The position numbers and the translations under genes were made by a program. Below, one piece after another: positions 11,228-22,558 of a stretch of 64,000 nucleotides of DNA; position 1 is the first letter of the stretch, and each line of letters begins with the position of its first letter. Below the pieces are notes generated by a model that had not been told where the DNA came from, made no database searches, and was given only the letters and a program-made list of their open reading frames with translations. This DNA is from Juglans regia. Lineage: Eukaryota; Streptophyta; Magnoliopsida; Fagales; Juglandaceae. The stretch is taken from NCBI RefSeq assembly GCF_001411555.2, contig NW_023361913.1, positions 1-64,000 of the forward strand, in the 5' to 3' direction.

Positions 11228-11881
11228 TCAACAAAATATTGAAGGACAAAATGTTACATAGACATCACATTAAAGAGTACCATTGTATTACTCATAGTCA
11301 CATTGCCAATTAAAACAACACATTATAAGAAAGGATTAGCAAAACAAACAGCAAATTACAATCAAACATCTTCAAAACAACAACTAAAAAACCTCAATTC
11401 AAAACAGATGATCAATTAAAACAGAAGATTAAAAATAGTTTCCTAACAGCAAGTCCAAGTCAATTAAAACAGGCCAAACAATTTCCAAACAGCAGAGGAC
11501 CCAAAAGATTATAGCCCAAGCCAATTAAAATAGGCCAATTAACTAAACATCAGAGCATAAATTATTATAGATAATACATTTAATTGCACATTATAAGCAT
11601 TGTTTTTTATGAGTGATTAATGAAGGATTTAACAGAAAAGCCAAAGTAGCATTTGGACCAAATTAAAGTATCATGAGTCATGATGGTTAAAACTTAAAAC
11701 TCAAAGTAAAAAAAGAAAAAAAAATCATTTAAAGAAGATATAAGTTTCGTGCCCAAAAATAGAATAGAAATTTCGAGAAAAATGAAAAAATCCCAAGGAT
11801 TCACAACAAATATTTTGCAAGACTCATCTAATTATCTCAATCTTCCATCAAATGGGTTTGTTATTAAGTCCAAGTCGAGTC
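11228..11881. other. Harbinger 5' non-coding region (minus orientation), no gene
   Basis: AT-rich sequence upstream of ORF1 on the minus strand. It continues at 14860-15613 across the solo LTR. I see no further coding sequence in it. Confidence 0.5.
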
Positions 11882-14859
11882 TGTAATACCCCGTATTTTA
11901 GCGTTTTTTTTTAATTTTATGCAGAAGATTTTTTTTAATTAATTTAAATATTATTGTTCTTGTTTTAAATTTATCGAATTTTCTCGTTGGATTTATTTTA
12001 TAATTCTTAAGTTGTGAAATTTTACTTTGATGTGCTTTGGTGATATTAATTAGTGTTTGTTTTTAAATTTGTTTTTTTGCTTTAATGAATAATTTTATTG
12101 TTGGACTTTAATTATTATTGTTTTATTTATTTATTTTATTTTCCCACGCACGGCACTACCCACGTCTTTTTCTTTTCAAACTTTAGGGTTTTTTTTTTTT
12201 ATCAACCATATAGATACACATTTTTCATCTTAGACTTGGAAAACTACCCTGTGCCGTCGTTGCCACCAGCCTCCAAAGTTCACCATCGTGCAGCCCCTCC
12301 TAGTTCGACGCCAACCTCCATCTCCACGCACGTAAAACTGACGCCCAGTAAACATCCTTCACCAAGGCTCAATGCCTCACTGTGTGCCATCACCTCCGTC
12401 ACGGCCTCAGCCGTAGCAACATGCCATTACTGCGAGAACATCCTCCTCATATGTGGAGGTTAGCAACTGCAGGCAACCATTGCACCACGTGAGACGCTGA
12501 GCACGCGGATCGCACGGCAAGAGACTCGCCCGCACACGGCCAAAAGCCAGCTTGCATCTTCACGGTTTTACCCAACCGTCTCATGGAAAACGCAGCCTCC
12601 CAAGGAGGTCAAGTCACTGCATGCTCCTCCTCAACGCTGCCATACGCCGCCATCGTGACCCAGCCGTGAACCCACCAGTGTAGCCTTTGATAGCCATCCT
12701 GCAAGCCTCTGTTTTTCACTCCCGAAACAGAGGATGTTTTTCCTCCTACCTTGAGCCATTACAACCACTAACCACCGAGAGCTCCTTCACGTTGCGGCTC
12801 CAGAAACTGCCAGCGAAGTTTTCTGTCACCCCAGGTCCGCCTCATGCCACCCCCGCCGCCCGGTAATCTCCCTCTCTATTTTCTCTCTCACATTCGGCTT
12901 GCTCTCCCATAAGCTCTCTCTCTCTGTTATCTCTCTCACCGTGCATCTCTCTCTCTCTCTCTTTCTCATCCAGTGCATAGCCACCGAGTGCACCACCTCC
13001 CGTCGCACACTGCGCCGTCGCACTTTACCATCTCGGTGAGTCCCTGCTGCCGCTGCAATTTTTTTCTTTTGTATGTTTATCGTTTGTTTTATGTATATGG
13101 TGTTTTTATATAGATATATATATATATATGTGTGTGTGTGTATATTTATAAGTAAAGTTTTAACTTGGGCACTTACTAGTTTTAACCTAATATTTATATA
13201 TGGAAAGTTTCCGGTTTTAGTTTTCGGGTGAGTTTATATTTAAATAGGATTTTGTTTTAAGTTTCAATAAATATTATATTGTATTTTGATAATATTGTTA
13301 GTTAAAGTGAGTAAATCTATTTTTCTTAAGAGGAGAGTTTTTCATGAATTATTTTAGGAAAACTTTAGCAACCAATGTATTCTTTTTATTTATAAAATAT
13401 TGTTGGTATTTTTGATATTTTGAATATTAATTTTTATTGAGTTATATAATTATCATAATACTTATTCGATAAATTTTCTTCTTCAGTACGAATTCGATTA
13501 AGTGGATATTGATGGTCTTAGAAAATGTTGGTATTTTAGGTATTATGAGAATTTTAGGTTTTGAGGTTCTTAAAATAGGTTCTTTTAGCATTTTTAAATT
13601 TAAATATCGAAATACTTGGTTGGTTGGAAATTTATGGAAGTTACGTGATTATTTTATAGATGGCGATTAATATTTGTTCGGCATTTTTGAGGAAAATTCT
13701 GAAAAGCTAAGAAGTCCAGGTAAGCGGGGTTCCTATGCTAGACTTTGCATTAAATAAAATGAACTGATGTCCTTTTTGGAAAATGTGCATATTTTGTTAT
13801 GAAAAGAAATTTGAAAACAACCTCAGATATTTGTTCTATATTACTCATGAGATTCAATATAAGAGAAAGTGTTTTCTGTCATGACTGGTGTACACATGAG
13901 CTTATTTGTGACATTATGTTTCTGAACTTTACAAAAAAAAAGAGAGCGAATATGAAATTTTGTGCATAAAATATGTTTTGTGATCTGATTCTGTTCTGTT
14001 CTGAAGATGTTCTGTACTCTGTTATGATGTGGCATCTGAAAAACGTTTGGCATGACTTTCTGATTCTATCCTAACTCTGATTCTGATTCTGATATGGTGA
14101 TTCTGATTCTATTTTGCTCTGATATGTGGCCCTGTCACGGGATTCAACAGTGACATCTGACCCTGTCATGAGATATAATAGTGACCTCTGGCCCTGTCAC
14201 GGGATACAATAGTGACCTCTTGCCCGCCACGGGATATAATAGTGGTTTTCTGTTCTGAGTGCAATCGCTTTGGTAACTCGGTGATTTATGTTCTGCTTGG
14301 CTTTCCGCAGGATGTACAATCCTACCACAGGGGTTAAACATGGTCTCTGTTCTGATATAATGCTCTGATATGATATGATAAGATGAAGATGTTCAGTCAT
14401 GTTGTGCCAAAGGAGTCTTTGAATATGAAAAGTTGGTTTCTGAATATGAAATATTTGAAAAGTCGCTCTGATTTTTTGATAATATGTTTTGAGATTTGCA
14501 TATTGATACTGAAATGTTTTGTTTCTGCATTCTGAACTCTGTGAAAATGCTCATGTTTACACACTAGTATATGTCCTATGCTTACTGAGTTGTTGATAAC
14601 TCACCCCTTATCTCCAATTATTTTTCAGATGATTTTTTAATAGACCAGCTAAGGAGTAGGATTATGAAGCATCGGTGAGATGATTATTTAAGTATAGTGG
14701 ATTACTCATAGAAGATTTCTGAGAAGTGGTGGATTTTATTAAGAGACTTTGTAGTATTCTGATAACGTTATATTTTGGAGTCTATAAATATATTGATGAA
14801 TTGTGAGATTTAAGTTATAGGGAGTAACTCTTTGATCCCTGCAGGAACGGGGCGTTACA
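11882..14859 (+). mobile_element. Solo LTR of a Tekay-like chromovirus
   Basis: A 2978-bp LTR starting TGTAATACCCCGTATTTTAG and ending GGAACGGGGCGTTACA. It is flanked by a perfect 5-bp duplication GAGTC (11877-11881 and 14860-14864) and has no internal domain. Internal structure: GC-rich exon-like segment (about 12240-13035) ending at a CTCG|GTGAGT donor (13036), a mini-exon candidate at 13660-13719 ending CAG|GTAAGCGG, tandem repeats at 14119-14248, a GAGTTGTTGATAACTC stem-loop (14587-14602), and an acceptor TTTTTCAG (ends 14628) followed by the frame DDFLIDQLRSRIMKHR with stop at 14676-14678. Microsatellites: a (CT)n run at about 12940-12964 and (AT)n(GT)n at about 13111-13145. Confidence 0.9.
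14119..14248. repeat. Tandem repeat, about 36-bp unit, in solo LTR
   Basis: About four units built on GCCCTGTCACGGGATACAAT and AGTGACCTCTG, slightly diverged. They lie about 0.65 kb from the LTR 3' end. Confidence 0.8.
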
Positions 14860-15613
14860 GAGTCTCATTGGAAAAAGTTCTACATCCTTTCCATCCAAAT
14901 TTTATTGATCCAACTTACAAAAGAATTATGAAGCTAATAGAAAATCAAAATCCAAGTGTTCTTACCAACTTCAGAAACTGATATTTAGACTTGAAGCAAT
15001 AAAACATTAGAAAAATCAATTGTTAATGGAGGTACGAGAAATCAAAAATTGTAGAGAAACTCGAAGCAAAACCCTAGCATTATTGATACAAAACATGGAG
15101 GTGAATGCTAATCTTTGAGTAAAAATAGGGCCGATTAAATCACTTATGTAAAATCAGAAGCCCCCCGCTAGCAGAGATCTAGAATAGGAAGAAGAGAGAT
15201 AGAGGAACGAAGTAGAATCTCTTGATGTGAAAGCTCAGAAGGGGATTCGTCCACAGCCGTCGCAAGATCCATCAAGAGCTGTCGTGAGAGAGAGCTGCTT
15301 GGGTTTTTGAGAGATAAAGGCTTCTATTTGAGTCGAGGGAGGGAGAAGAGGAAAGTGAAGGAGAGCTCTCGGGAAAAATAACCCGTTGGTGTCGAGAGAG
15401 AGAGAGAGACGGAGAGTATGTGTGGGAGTAGAGAGAAACAATTAATAAAATAGCATTTGCAGAGTGAACAGTGCGTCTGCAAAGATCATGTATTGGCACT
15501 GTTCATAGCTATGGAAATATTTACATATGCATAATCCAATGTAGTCAATTTATTGGTCTAGGTATGCAAATATGTGTTTGCATTTGTAAATAGATAAACC
15601 AATGCTAATGCTC
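14860..15613. other. Right end of Harbinger element, no gene
   Basis: Continuation of the transposon past the solo LTR, ending in the right terminal inverted repeat (about 15577-15613). It includes AG-rich runs (15400-15416). Short frames here have no recognisable domain. Confidence 0.55.
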
Positions 15614-15616
15614 TAA

Positions 15617-16474
15617 GTTAACATTAACCATACTACCCATCATGTATTGTTATTTCTAGAAAAGATTATTGGAAAAATTAGGATTGACATTTTGTTTCGG
15701 CTCATTCATGATTGCTTTGGGTTTGTCTACTTCATGTCCAGAATAAATTAACCCTAATCCTATTTGAGTAACTAAATATGTTTTTGTGTTCGAGTCATTT
15801 AGATTCAGTTCAGTTAGCCTTAACTTTTTTTCTCTATTTCTAAATATATATCAATACTTTTTTTATGGATCTACTTCAAGTCTTCAATTTCGTAATTATT
15901 ATTTGTTTCTTCATGAAATGTATCCTCGTTTGCTTCGTCACTCACCAAACATCAACGCATTAGCAGCATATATAAGATTAGGAGGATACTATAAATTCGG
16001 AAGGTTTAACTTTGAAGGAAGTGGAGTAGTATAGATTGTCATACTCTATTATTTTTAGCATGAGAAACGAGACAACCTTTGCAATTTTTTCTCTTAGAAG
16101 TACATGTCAAATCTTACTCTCCTCGTCGGCTTGGAGAGTAGCTCCAAATATTGTCCTATAACAGTTTCGGATAGAACATCCTGACAAAGGTTTCTTCAAC
16201 TGTTCAAAGTTTCAATCCTAGTTTTAGGGTTTCGGATTTGGGAAATTTCTGGTCTAGGATCTTGCAACACAAAGGTCAAATAGGTCTTCACAATTTGGGG
16301 ATTTTCACTTTACATTACATAAAAAGAATATTTTGGAACTCAATTAATTATCCAAATAGGTATAAGAGTATTTTTTTAAAGGAAAATGTGTATTAAAAAG
16401 TCATTCATAAATCATAAAATATTATTGATGGATTGACCCCATAATGACATGAGTATTGGTCCTGCAATGATATA
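15617..16474. other. Spacer, no recognised feature
   Basis: AT-rich, non-repetitive to the eye. An 82-codon frame at 15786-16034 has no motif I recognise and no supporting signals, so I do not call it a gene. Confidence 0.45.
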
Positions 16475-16613
16475 GTCATGGGTTGTGCAAGTGCCACACA
16501 CTCATTTTGAAAAACAGCAAGGTCTACTATTCAAAAATTAATTTTTTTATGTGGGTCTCATACTTAATTATTTTTTTTAAATGAGTATGCAAATACTTGC
16601 ACACTCTATGACT
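16475..16613. mobile_element. MITE, GTGTGCAAG family, copy 2
   Basis: About 139 bp with ends AGTCATGGGTTGTGCAAGTG and, reverse-complemented from the right, AGTCATAGAGTGTGCAAGTA. The interior matches the copy at 5791-5922 in reverse orientation: ATGTGGGTCTCATACTTA here against the reverse complement of the GGGACCCACTT region there. Confidence 0.7.
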
Positions 16614-16759
16614 GTAATAAATATCATTTCTCTTATTAGTTAGATCAATTTGATGGACTCCAAATTGATCTAGACCCGATGAAACTTGACGGCTAACATT
16701 ATTATCTTTTAATGATAAAAATCATATCACGAACAACCCTTAGACTTAGGTGTTGGAGT

Positions 16760-17330
16760 GAATCTAACTGTAGAAATGATATATATACTTGACTATTCTA
16801 AAATTTAGATTCTTCGAAGGGTGGGTCTTGGATATGATTGACTCTTGTATTGAAGGTACTTCTCAAAACCTTTTAGTTGGACAAATCAAAGTTGAAAATT
16901 GCGGGCATATGTTAGATAGGAAATTAACTAGGGTCTAGCCCATTGGAAATCCATTTCTAGGAATACAAGGAAGAGATAAAAATAAGGAAAGTGGATTGAT
17001 GAAAGTGACATAAGGTAAGTAAGATTCAACTATTAAAAAAAGAAAAAAAATGGGGAATCTCTATTCTCTAATAATCAAGAGAGATTATTATCTCCCCTCT
17101 CTAGATTTCTACAATGACAACATCTTGTTCAACGGTTCCAAAACCCTATTTCCTCCATGGTATTGTGAGGTATGGGAGGCCATGAGAGACTATAAAATCA
17201 CCAAACATAATGAATTTCGCCTCCAAACTACTTGCGGAAGTAAGCTTTTATGCCAAACTACATAAATTTTTGTCACTCTTTATTCTTTTATTCTTTATTT
17301 TTTTTTATTTTTTTTTATTTTTTATATAAT
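16760..17330 (+). repeat. LTR-like fragment related to 36330-36830
   Basis: Shares an ordered series of motifs with 36330-36830: GACTCTTGTATTGAAG, then TTGGACAA, AATTGCGGGCAT, GGGTCTAGCCCAT, GGAATACAAGGAAGAGAT, TCAAGAGAGATTATTATCTC, CCCTATTTCCTCCATGGTAT, GCCATGAGAGACT and TTTTTGTCACTCTTTATT. The order and spacing resemble the TATA-leader-R/U5 part of a gypsy LTR. The fragment is diverged and no duplication or partner LTR was found. Confidence 0.55.
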
Positions 17331-17786
17331 TTCCCTAAATCCGACTCCTACTCTGACTTTGTCGAAGTTCAAATCTGAACTCTGACTTTAACTACAACTT
17401 GTGTACGCTCCGATCCGACTCTAACTCTAACTTATTTGAAAGAAGTCAGATTTGGACATTTTTTAGACTTTTAGCTTCATATTTAGTCCATTTTTAGAAT
17501 GAATTTTTTGTGGACTTTCAAATTTTAGTTTTTCGAAAAATTTAAAAATAATACTAAATCATTCATTGCTATTTTACTTCTAGACTAATATCTAACTTAT
17601 TTTTATACTAAATTTGTATTATAGTGTCTAATTACATGTTATTATACTATGATATTATGTGTTATTAACTTATTATATTAGACTTATTTCTATACCATTG
17701 TTTAACGTATTTCAATACTTGACTAATATTATAGTGTCTAACTACATGTTATTATATTATACTAGTGTCTAACTTATTTATAACTT
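17331..17786. repeat. Flank with CTCTGACT-type subterminal repeats, left half
   Basis: Contains repeated CCGACTCCTACTCTGACTTT, GAACTCTGACTTTAACT and GATCCGACTCTAACTCTAAC segments, then AT-rich sequence with repeated CTTATTTCTA/ACATGTTATTATA units that continues on the far side of the L1 element (23342-24060). The inverted equivalents on the right (GGAGTCAAAGTGGAGCTAGA at about 24000) suggest a TIR transposon with GAGTC-rich ends, split by the LINE. Exact termini were not resolved. Confidence 0.45.
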
Positions 17787-17868
17787 GGGTTGAGGTTCTT
17801 TCCTTTAGAGGGTGAGCTATTTTCTCTCTAGTTCCTTAGTGAACTTAGAGCTCAATCACTTGGACAAG

Positions 17869-18954
17869 ATGTCTGAAGAGGAAGGGGGAAGGGATGATGA
17901 GATTGCAAAACTGTGTGAGGGTTTAAAACTCACTGAGGAAAGGCAAGAAGTGATTGTAGCTAAGGAAGACATGCTGTCTACTGAGAGAGTTAAGAAATGT
18001 TTGGTGGCCCTTGTTGTATCGGATAGAGAGGTTAACAAAGGTGCATTCCGTGCTACAATGCTAAAGCTTTGGCATGTTGAGGGACGCGTACTAATCAGAG
18101 ATATTGGATGGAACAAGTTCTTGGTGGAGTTTCAAATGAAGGAAGACAAGAATAATGTACTACAAGGTAGACCTTGGTCCTTCGATAAGCTTTTGATTTG
18201 TCTCCAAGTGTGTGATGGCTTGATAGCACCTAGAGATATAAAGTTTTCCAAGGAACCTTTCTGGTTTTAGTTCCATGATGTGCCCTTTGTAGGCATGACC
18301 AAGAAGGTTGGGGAACAACTTGGTGCCACGATAGGGAAAGTACCACTAGTTGATACAAAATGAAGTGGAGTAGAATGGAGGAAGTTCTTACAAGTGAAAA
18401 TCTTGATTGATAAATCTAAACCATTGGCTCGAGGAAGGTTCTTGACACTGGGTGAGAAAAGGCTTTGGATTCCTCTCAAGTATGAGAGACTACCCAACTT
18501 CTGTTTTCATTGGCCTCATCCAATGCCAGAACCAGAGATGCCAGAGGGGAGATCAAAGGAACATGGTCGATAACCTGCAAGATCAGTATGGTCCATGGTT
18601 GCAGGAAAAACCAACATGGTCAAATGAGTCACGGAGGGAGCTCGACCAACTAACACCACCGGGGGAGTACAGATGGGAGGCACTCAGGCTGAACAAGCTG
18701 ACCTTACTTGAAAAGGAAAGGATCCGGTGGCAGAAGTTGGCATGAATGTAGGCATGCAAATCCTTGGTAGCTTGGAGCAAACCAAGCTGACAAACCCTGA
18801 TATAGAACAGGAGGAGGCTATGTCAGATGGCATGCAGGTTGACCTGACACATCAAGGTCTTTCCTCAAAAGAGCAGAACCTCATTTACCTCTTCGAGGGA
18901 AAAAGAAGGAGAAGACTATCCCTTAAATGTGGGAAACCAGAAAATGGTCCCTGA
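17869..18954 (+). pseudogene. L1 ORF1 (DUF4283 nucleic-acid-binding protein), broken
   Basis: Starts with MSEEEGGRDDEIAKLCEGLK and continues through a DUF4283 domain (VEGRVLIRDIGWNKFLVEFQ, NVLQGRPWSFDKLLICLQ, FHDVPFVGMTKKVGEQLGAT, RLPNFCF). Known plant L1 ORF1 proteins bind element RNA. In-frame stops occur at 18268-18270 (FWF*FHDVPF, where the family usually has Gln) and at 18361-18363, and the frame changes near 18500-18700. The usual downstream CCHC knuckle is not clearly visible; the tail (18727-18954) ends in a basic KRRRRLSLKC stretch. Confidence 0.75.
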
Positions 18955-19263
18955 GTTCAATATGCCAGTAGGCCTGGAGAATACCATACCAGCTAGCAAC
19001 TAGGTGAGCCCTGCCATGTATTCCTCTCTTAATAACTCCATTCCCAAAGGCAACACCAAGTCCCTATCTCGGTGGAAGAGAAGAGCAACGAACTAGAAAC
19101 CCTAGGAGAATGTTTAGGCTCCCTTAAAATGTTCAAAAAAGAGAGCCCTCGGGGATATGGGGGAACACTCAAGACCCTCTATGAAAACAAAACAACAAGA
19201 GTTAGTTGGCAAGGCTAATAGGAATGGATTGGCAGAGGCTGCTGTCCAACCCTGCCAAACTAA

Positions 19264-19881
19264 ATGAATCTACTATGTTGGAACTTTCGAGGACTTGGGA
19301 ACCCTCGAACAGTTTGTGAACTTCACCTATTGGTGAAAGAGAAGTTCCCCAGTGTGGTTATCCTCATTGAAACCAAATTTAGGAAACATAAAGTAGAAGC
19401 CATTCGTACTAAATTGAGATTTAAGCATAGCTTTGTGATAGACAGTGTGGGGAGAAGTGGTGGCTAGGCAGTTATGTGGACAAATAATATTCATGTAGAA
19501 TTAATCACCTATTCTTAGAGCCATATATCCTTGGAAATGCAGGTGAAAGAGTGGGACCGTAGATGGATTTTGACTGGGTTTTATGGGAACCCTCTGGTTG
19601 CAAAGAAGATGGAAAGCTGGAATCTGTTGAGGCATATTACACCCAATGACCAAGTCCCTTGGTTGTGTATGGAGGACTTTAATGAGATCATATCTCAAGA
19701 TGAAAAAGCTGGTGCTACTCTCAAACCATATAGACAAATGGAAATTTTTAGGGAAGCTCTAGAGGACTGTGGATTAAGTGATCTGGGCTTTGAGGACTCA
19801 AAATATACATGGTGTAATGGCAGAGAAGGTAGAGAATTCACCAAGGAAAGATTGGATAGAGTGGTTGGAAATCAAGCCTAG
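19264..19881 (+). pseudogene. L1 ORF2 endonuclease domain, broken
   Basis: MNLLCWNFRGLGNPRTVCEL opens an apurinic-type endonuclease with the N-terminal Asn (WNFRGLG) and the catalytic Glu motif (LIETKF). Later come GFYGNP and the W(L/C)xxEDFNEI stretch, where active copies usually read GDFNEI, then the SKYTWCNGREG and KERLDRVVGN motifs. Stops at 19465-19467 and 19516-19518 and the end at 19879-19881 (NQA*, usually Trp) break it. The domain nicks target DNA for target-primed reverse transcription in active elements. Confidence 0.8.
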
Positions 19882-20129
19882 AGCTCTCTACATGGACACA
19901 CTAATACCTTTGTACTCCCAGTCCAATGTTCTAACCATAACCCCTTGCTGATCTCTTTTGCCATCCTCTCCATGCTTGCAAACCCTAAAAGAGAGTATTC
20001 ATATATGAGGCTAACTGGTCAAGGTAGGGAGAATGTTCTCACATCATTAAGCAAGCTTAGACCTGTACCCCTAACTATCCTAGTAGCACTGAGTTCATTA
20101 AAAAAGGTTTGGTAAAAGGCCAGTAGCAC

Positions 20130-21618
20130 TTGGTCAAATGGAGTAAATCTCTCCTTGGCGACATAAGAAAGGTTATTGCTGAGAAGAGGGAGAAGATTAA
20201 GGAGCTGCAAAGGTTGAATCAAGGGGAACTCTCAGAGTCAATTAAAGAGGTGCAAAAGGATGTAGATAATTTTCTTGAAGCTGAGGATCTCAAATGGCGC
20301 CAAAGAGCAAAGCAAAGGTGGTTTAAAGATGGAGACAGAAACACCCAATTCATTCACTCATATGCAAACCAAAGAAAGAAGTCCAATTCCATCCTTAGTA
20401 TCTCTAATGAGGATGGTGTGCATGCAACACAACCAAAGGAAGTCAGTGACCTTTTTCAAGCTTTCTACATGGACGTCTTCACCACCTCACAGCCTCAAGG
20501 GATCAAAGATAGCATAGCTCACCTGGGGAAAACTGTGACTGCTGAGATGAACTCTCAACTGCTTAATGAGTTCACCTCTGAAGAGATCTAAAAGGTAGTC
20601 TTTGAAATGAACCCCCTCAATTCCTCAGGTCTTGATGGCTTCCCTACAGCTTTCTACCAGGACCATTGGGACACTGTTGGACAAGACCTAGTTTCTATAG
20701 TGAAGGATGTGTTGAATTCCAGGACTGGTCTTGTAGTGCTGAATGAAACATATATACCCCTCATTCTCAAGAAACAAAACTCTAAGCTGGTCACTGAATT
20801 TTGCCCCATAAGCCTTTGTAATGTGTCTTACAAACTCATTGCAAAAGTCCTTGCTAACAGATTGCACCTAATCCTCCCTGTGATTATTTCTCCAACACAA
20901 AGTGCCTTCATACCAGGCAAACTTATCTCGGATAATATCATAGTGGCAAATGAGGCTTTACACACCTTGAAGACTAGAATGGAAGGTAGGAAGGAAGGCT
21001 ATATGGATTTGAAATTGGACATGAGCAAGGCATATGATCGAGTTGAGTGCAATGCTTTGGAAGTTGTCATGCAGCAGATTAGATTTGACCGTAGATGGAT
21101 TTCTCTGATTATGCAGTGTGTTTCCATAGTCAGTTATGCCTTTCTCATAAATGGAATCCCTAAAAAAAGGTTCAACCCCTAGAGGAATCAGACAAGGGAT
21201 CCCCTCTCCCCTTACCTTTTCATTCTTTGTGCAGAAGTCTATCCTTAATCATGCTGAATCCATTGGCCATATCTCAATCATCCCAATGGCTCATGGATCC
21301 CTTAGTTTAACTATTTATTTTTTTGCAAATGATAGCCTCCTTTTTTGCAAAGCCAACTCACTAGAATGGAGCAAGCTATACAAGTTGCTTGACACCTATG
21401 AGCAAGTTTCAGGTCAGAGGCTAAATAAAGAGAAAACCTTTATTTTCTTTAGCAACAACACCATACTAGAAGTGAAAGACATAGTCCTGGCTACCACTGG
21501 AGTGAGGGCATCAAACTCTTATGAGAAATACCTGGGATTACCATCTTATGTTGGTAGACACAAGTCAAAGGTCTTTAACTCCATTCTTGAAAAGATTAGA
21601 GACAAGGTGAGCAACTAG
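20130..21618 (+). pseudogene. L1 ORF2 reverse transcriptase domain, broken
   Basis: Pieces at 20130-20591, 20607-21182 and 21151-21618. Visible motifs in order: KQRWFKDGDRNTQFIHSYAN (linker), LNSSGLDGFPTAFYQDHW, FCPISLCNVSYKLIAKVLAN, QSAFIPGKLISDNIIVANEA, MDLKLDMSKAYDRVECN (first catalytic Asp), RGIRQGIPSPLTF and FFANDSLLFCKA. The catalytic box reads FAND where active LINEs have FADD, so one metal-binding Asp is lost. A frame change at about 21175 and a stop at 20589-20591 add to the decay. GQRLNKEKT and KYLGLPSYVGR follow, as usual. Confidence 0.85.
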
Positions 21619-22558
21619 AAAATGAAGTTCCTATCCCTGGCAGGAAAAGAGATTCTCCTAAAATCAGTCATCCAAGCAATCCCTACCTACAACATGGGCT
21701 AAAGTCCCAAAAACATAGGTAAAGGAGATCAACAGAGTCATGCAAAACATCTAGTGAGGACTAAGAATTGACAGATCCAAAATACACTGGCTTAGGTGGT
21801 AGCAGCTGGGAAAATCTAAGAGTGCAGGGGGTTTGCGCTTTAGGGAATTTGAGAATTACAATCTGGGTTTACTAGCCAAACAGGGATGGAGATTAATTCA
21901 GCATCCCTAATCTCTAGCAGCAAGGATCTTGAGGGCCAAATATTTCCCTCAGTCTGATTTTCTAAATGCTAAAGCTGAGTATAATGGCTCCTACTTATGG
22001 AAAAGTTTCTTGGCAACAAAGCAACCCTTGAATGAAGGTCTGATCTGGAAAATAGGTAATGGTGAGTCAGTCAAGATTTGGAAACACAAGTGGATTCCTA
22101 AGGCTTATTCTTTCAGAATCCAAATTCTAGTGAGTGCTGGACGAAGATACCTTGGTTAAGGAACTAATTGATCCCAACTCATAGCATTGAAACCTCTCTC
22201 TATTGAAAGACCTCTTTTTTTAATCTGAGTGTGAGCTTATCAGTAGAATGCCCCTTAGCCTAATCAAGAACTCAGATAAGCTAGCTTGGAGATGCACTGT
22301 TGATAGTAAATTCTCTGTAAGGAGTGCCTATCACTTGCAAGTGGATCTTATGGATAGCACTAAGGGTCAATCCTCGAATAGCACTGCTCTTGCTGACCTC
22401 TGGTCCAAACTATGGGAGCTAAAGATTCCCAATGCAGTTAAGGTATTCCTATGGAAAGCTAGTCACGAGGCCCTCCCTATCAAATTGAACCTGTTCAAGA
22501 AGAAAGTAGTAGATCTTCCTAATTGCCCCATTTGTTGTGTGGAGCCTTAATCAGCTGC
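21619..22558 (+). pseudogene. L1 ORF2 C-terminal region with zf-RVT domain, broken
   Basis: After a stop at 21616-21618 (KVSN*KMKFLSLAGKE, usually Trp) the frame carries KMKFLSLAGKEILLKSVIQA, a region of glycine/lysine motifs (GGLRFREFENYNLGLLAKQG), and a zf-RVT domain at 22248-22550 (LAWRCTVDSKFSVRSAYHL, LWELKIPNAVKVFLWKASHE, CPICC). The zinc ligands are only partly present. Several stops and frame changes. Confidence 0.7.

Larger units (their letters stand above)
6444..15613 (-). mobile_element. PIF/Harbinger transposon, disrupted by two nested LTR insertions
   Basis: Terminal inverted repeats: left GAGCACTGGCATTGATTTAT and reverse complement of the right end GAGCATTAGCATTGGTTTAT, both continuing into a CAAATGCAAA motif. 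They are flanked by the 3-bp duplication TAA (6441-6443 and 15614-15616), as expected for PIF/Harbinger. The ORF1 (Myb/SANT) remnant lies inside on the minus strand at 10046-11227. The catalytic transposase (ORF2) is not seen. The element contains a minus-strand chromovirus relic (about 6721-10040) and a solo LTR (11882-14859). Without these the element would be about 2.9 kb. Confidence 0.75.

Noticed and set aside
15786..16034. 82-codon open frame in the spacer after the Harbinger element
   Set aside because: No recognisable domain, AT-rich composition and no splice or promoter context; chance frame.
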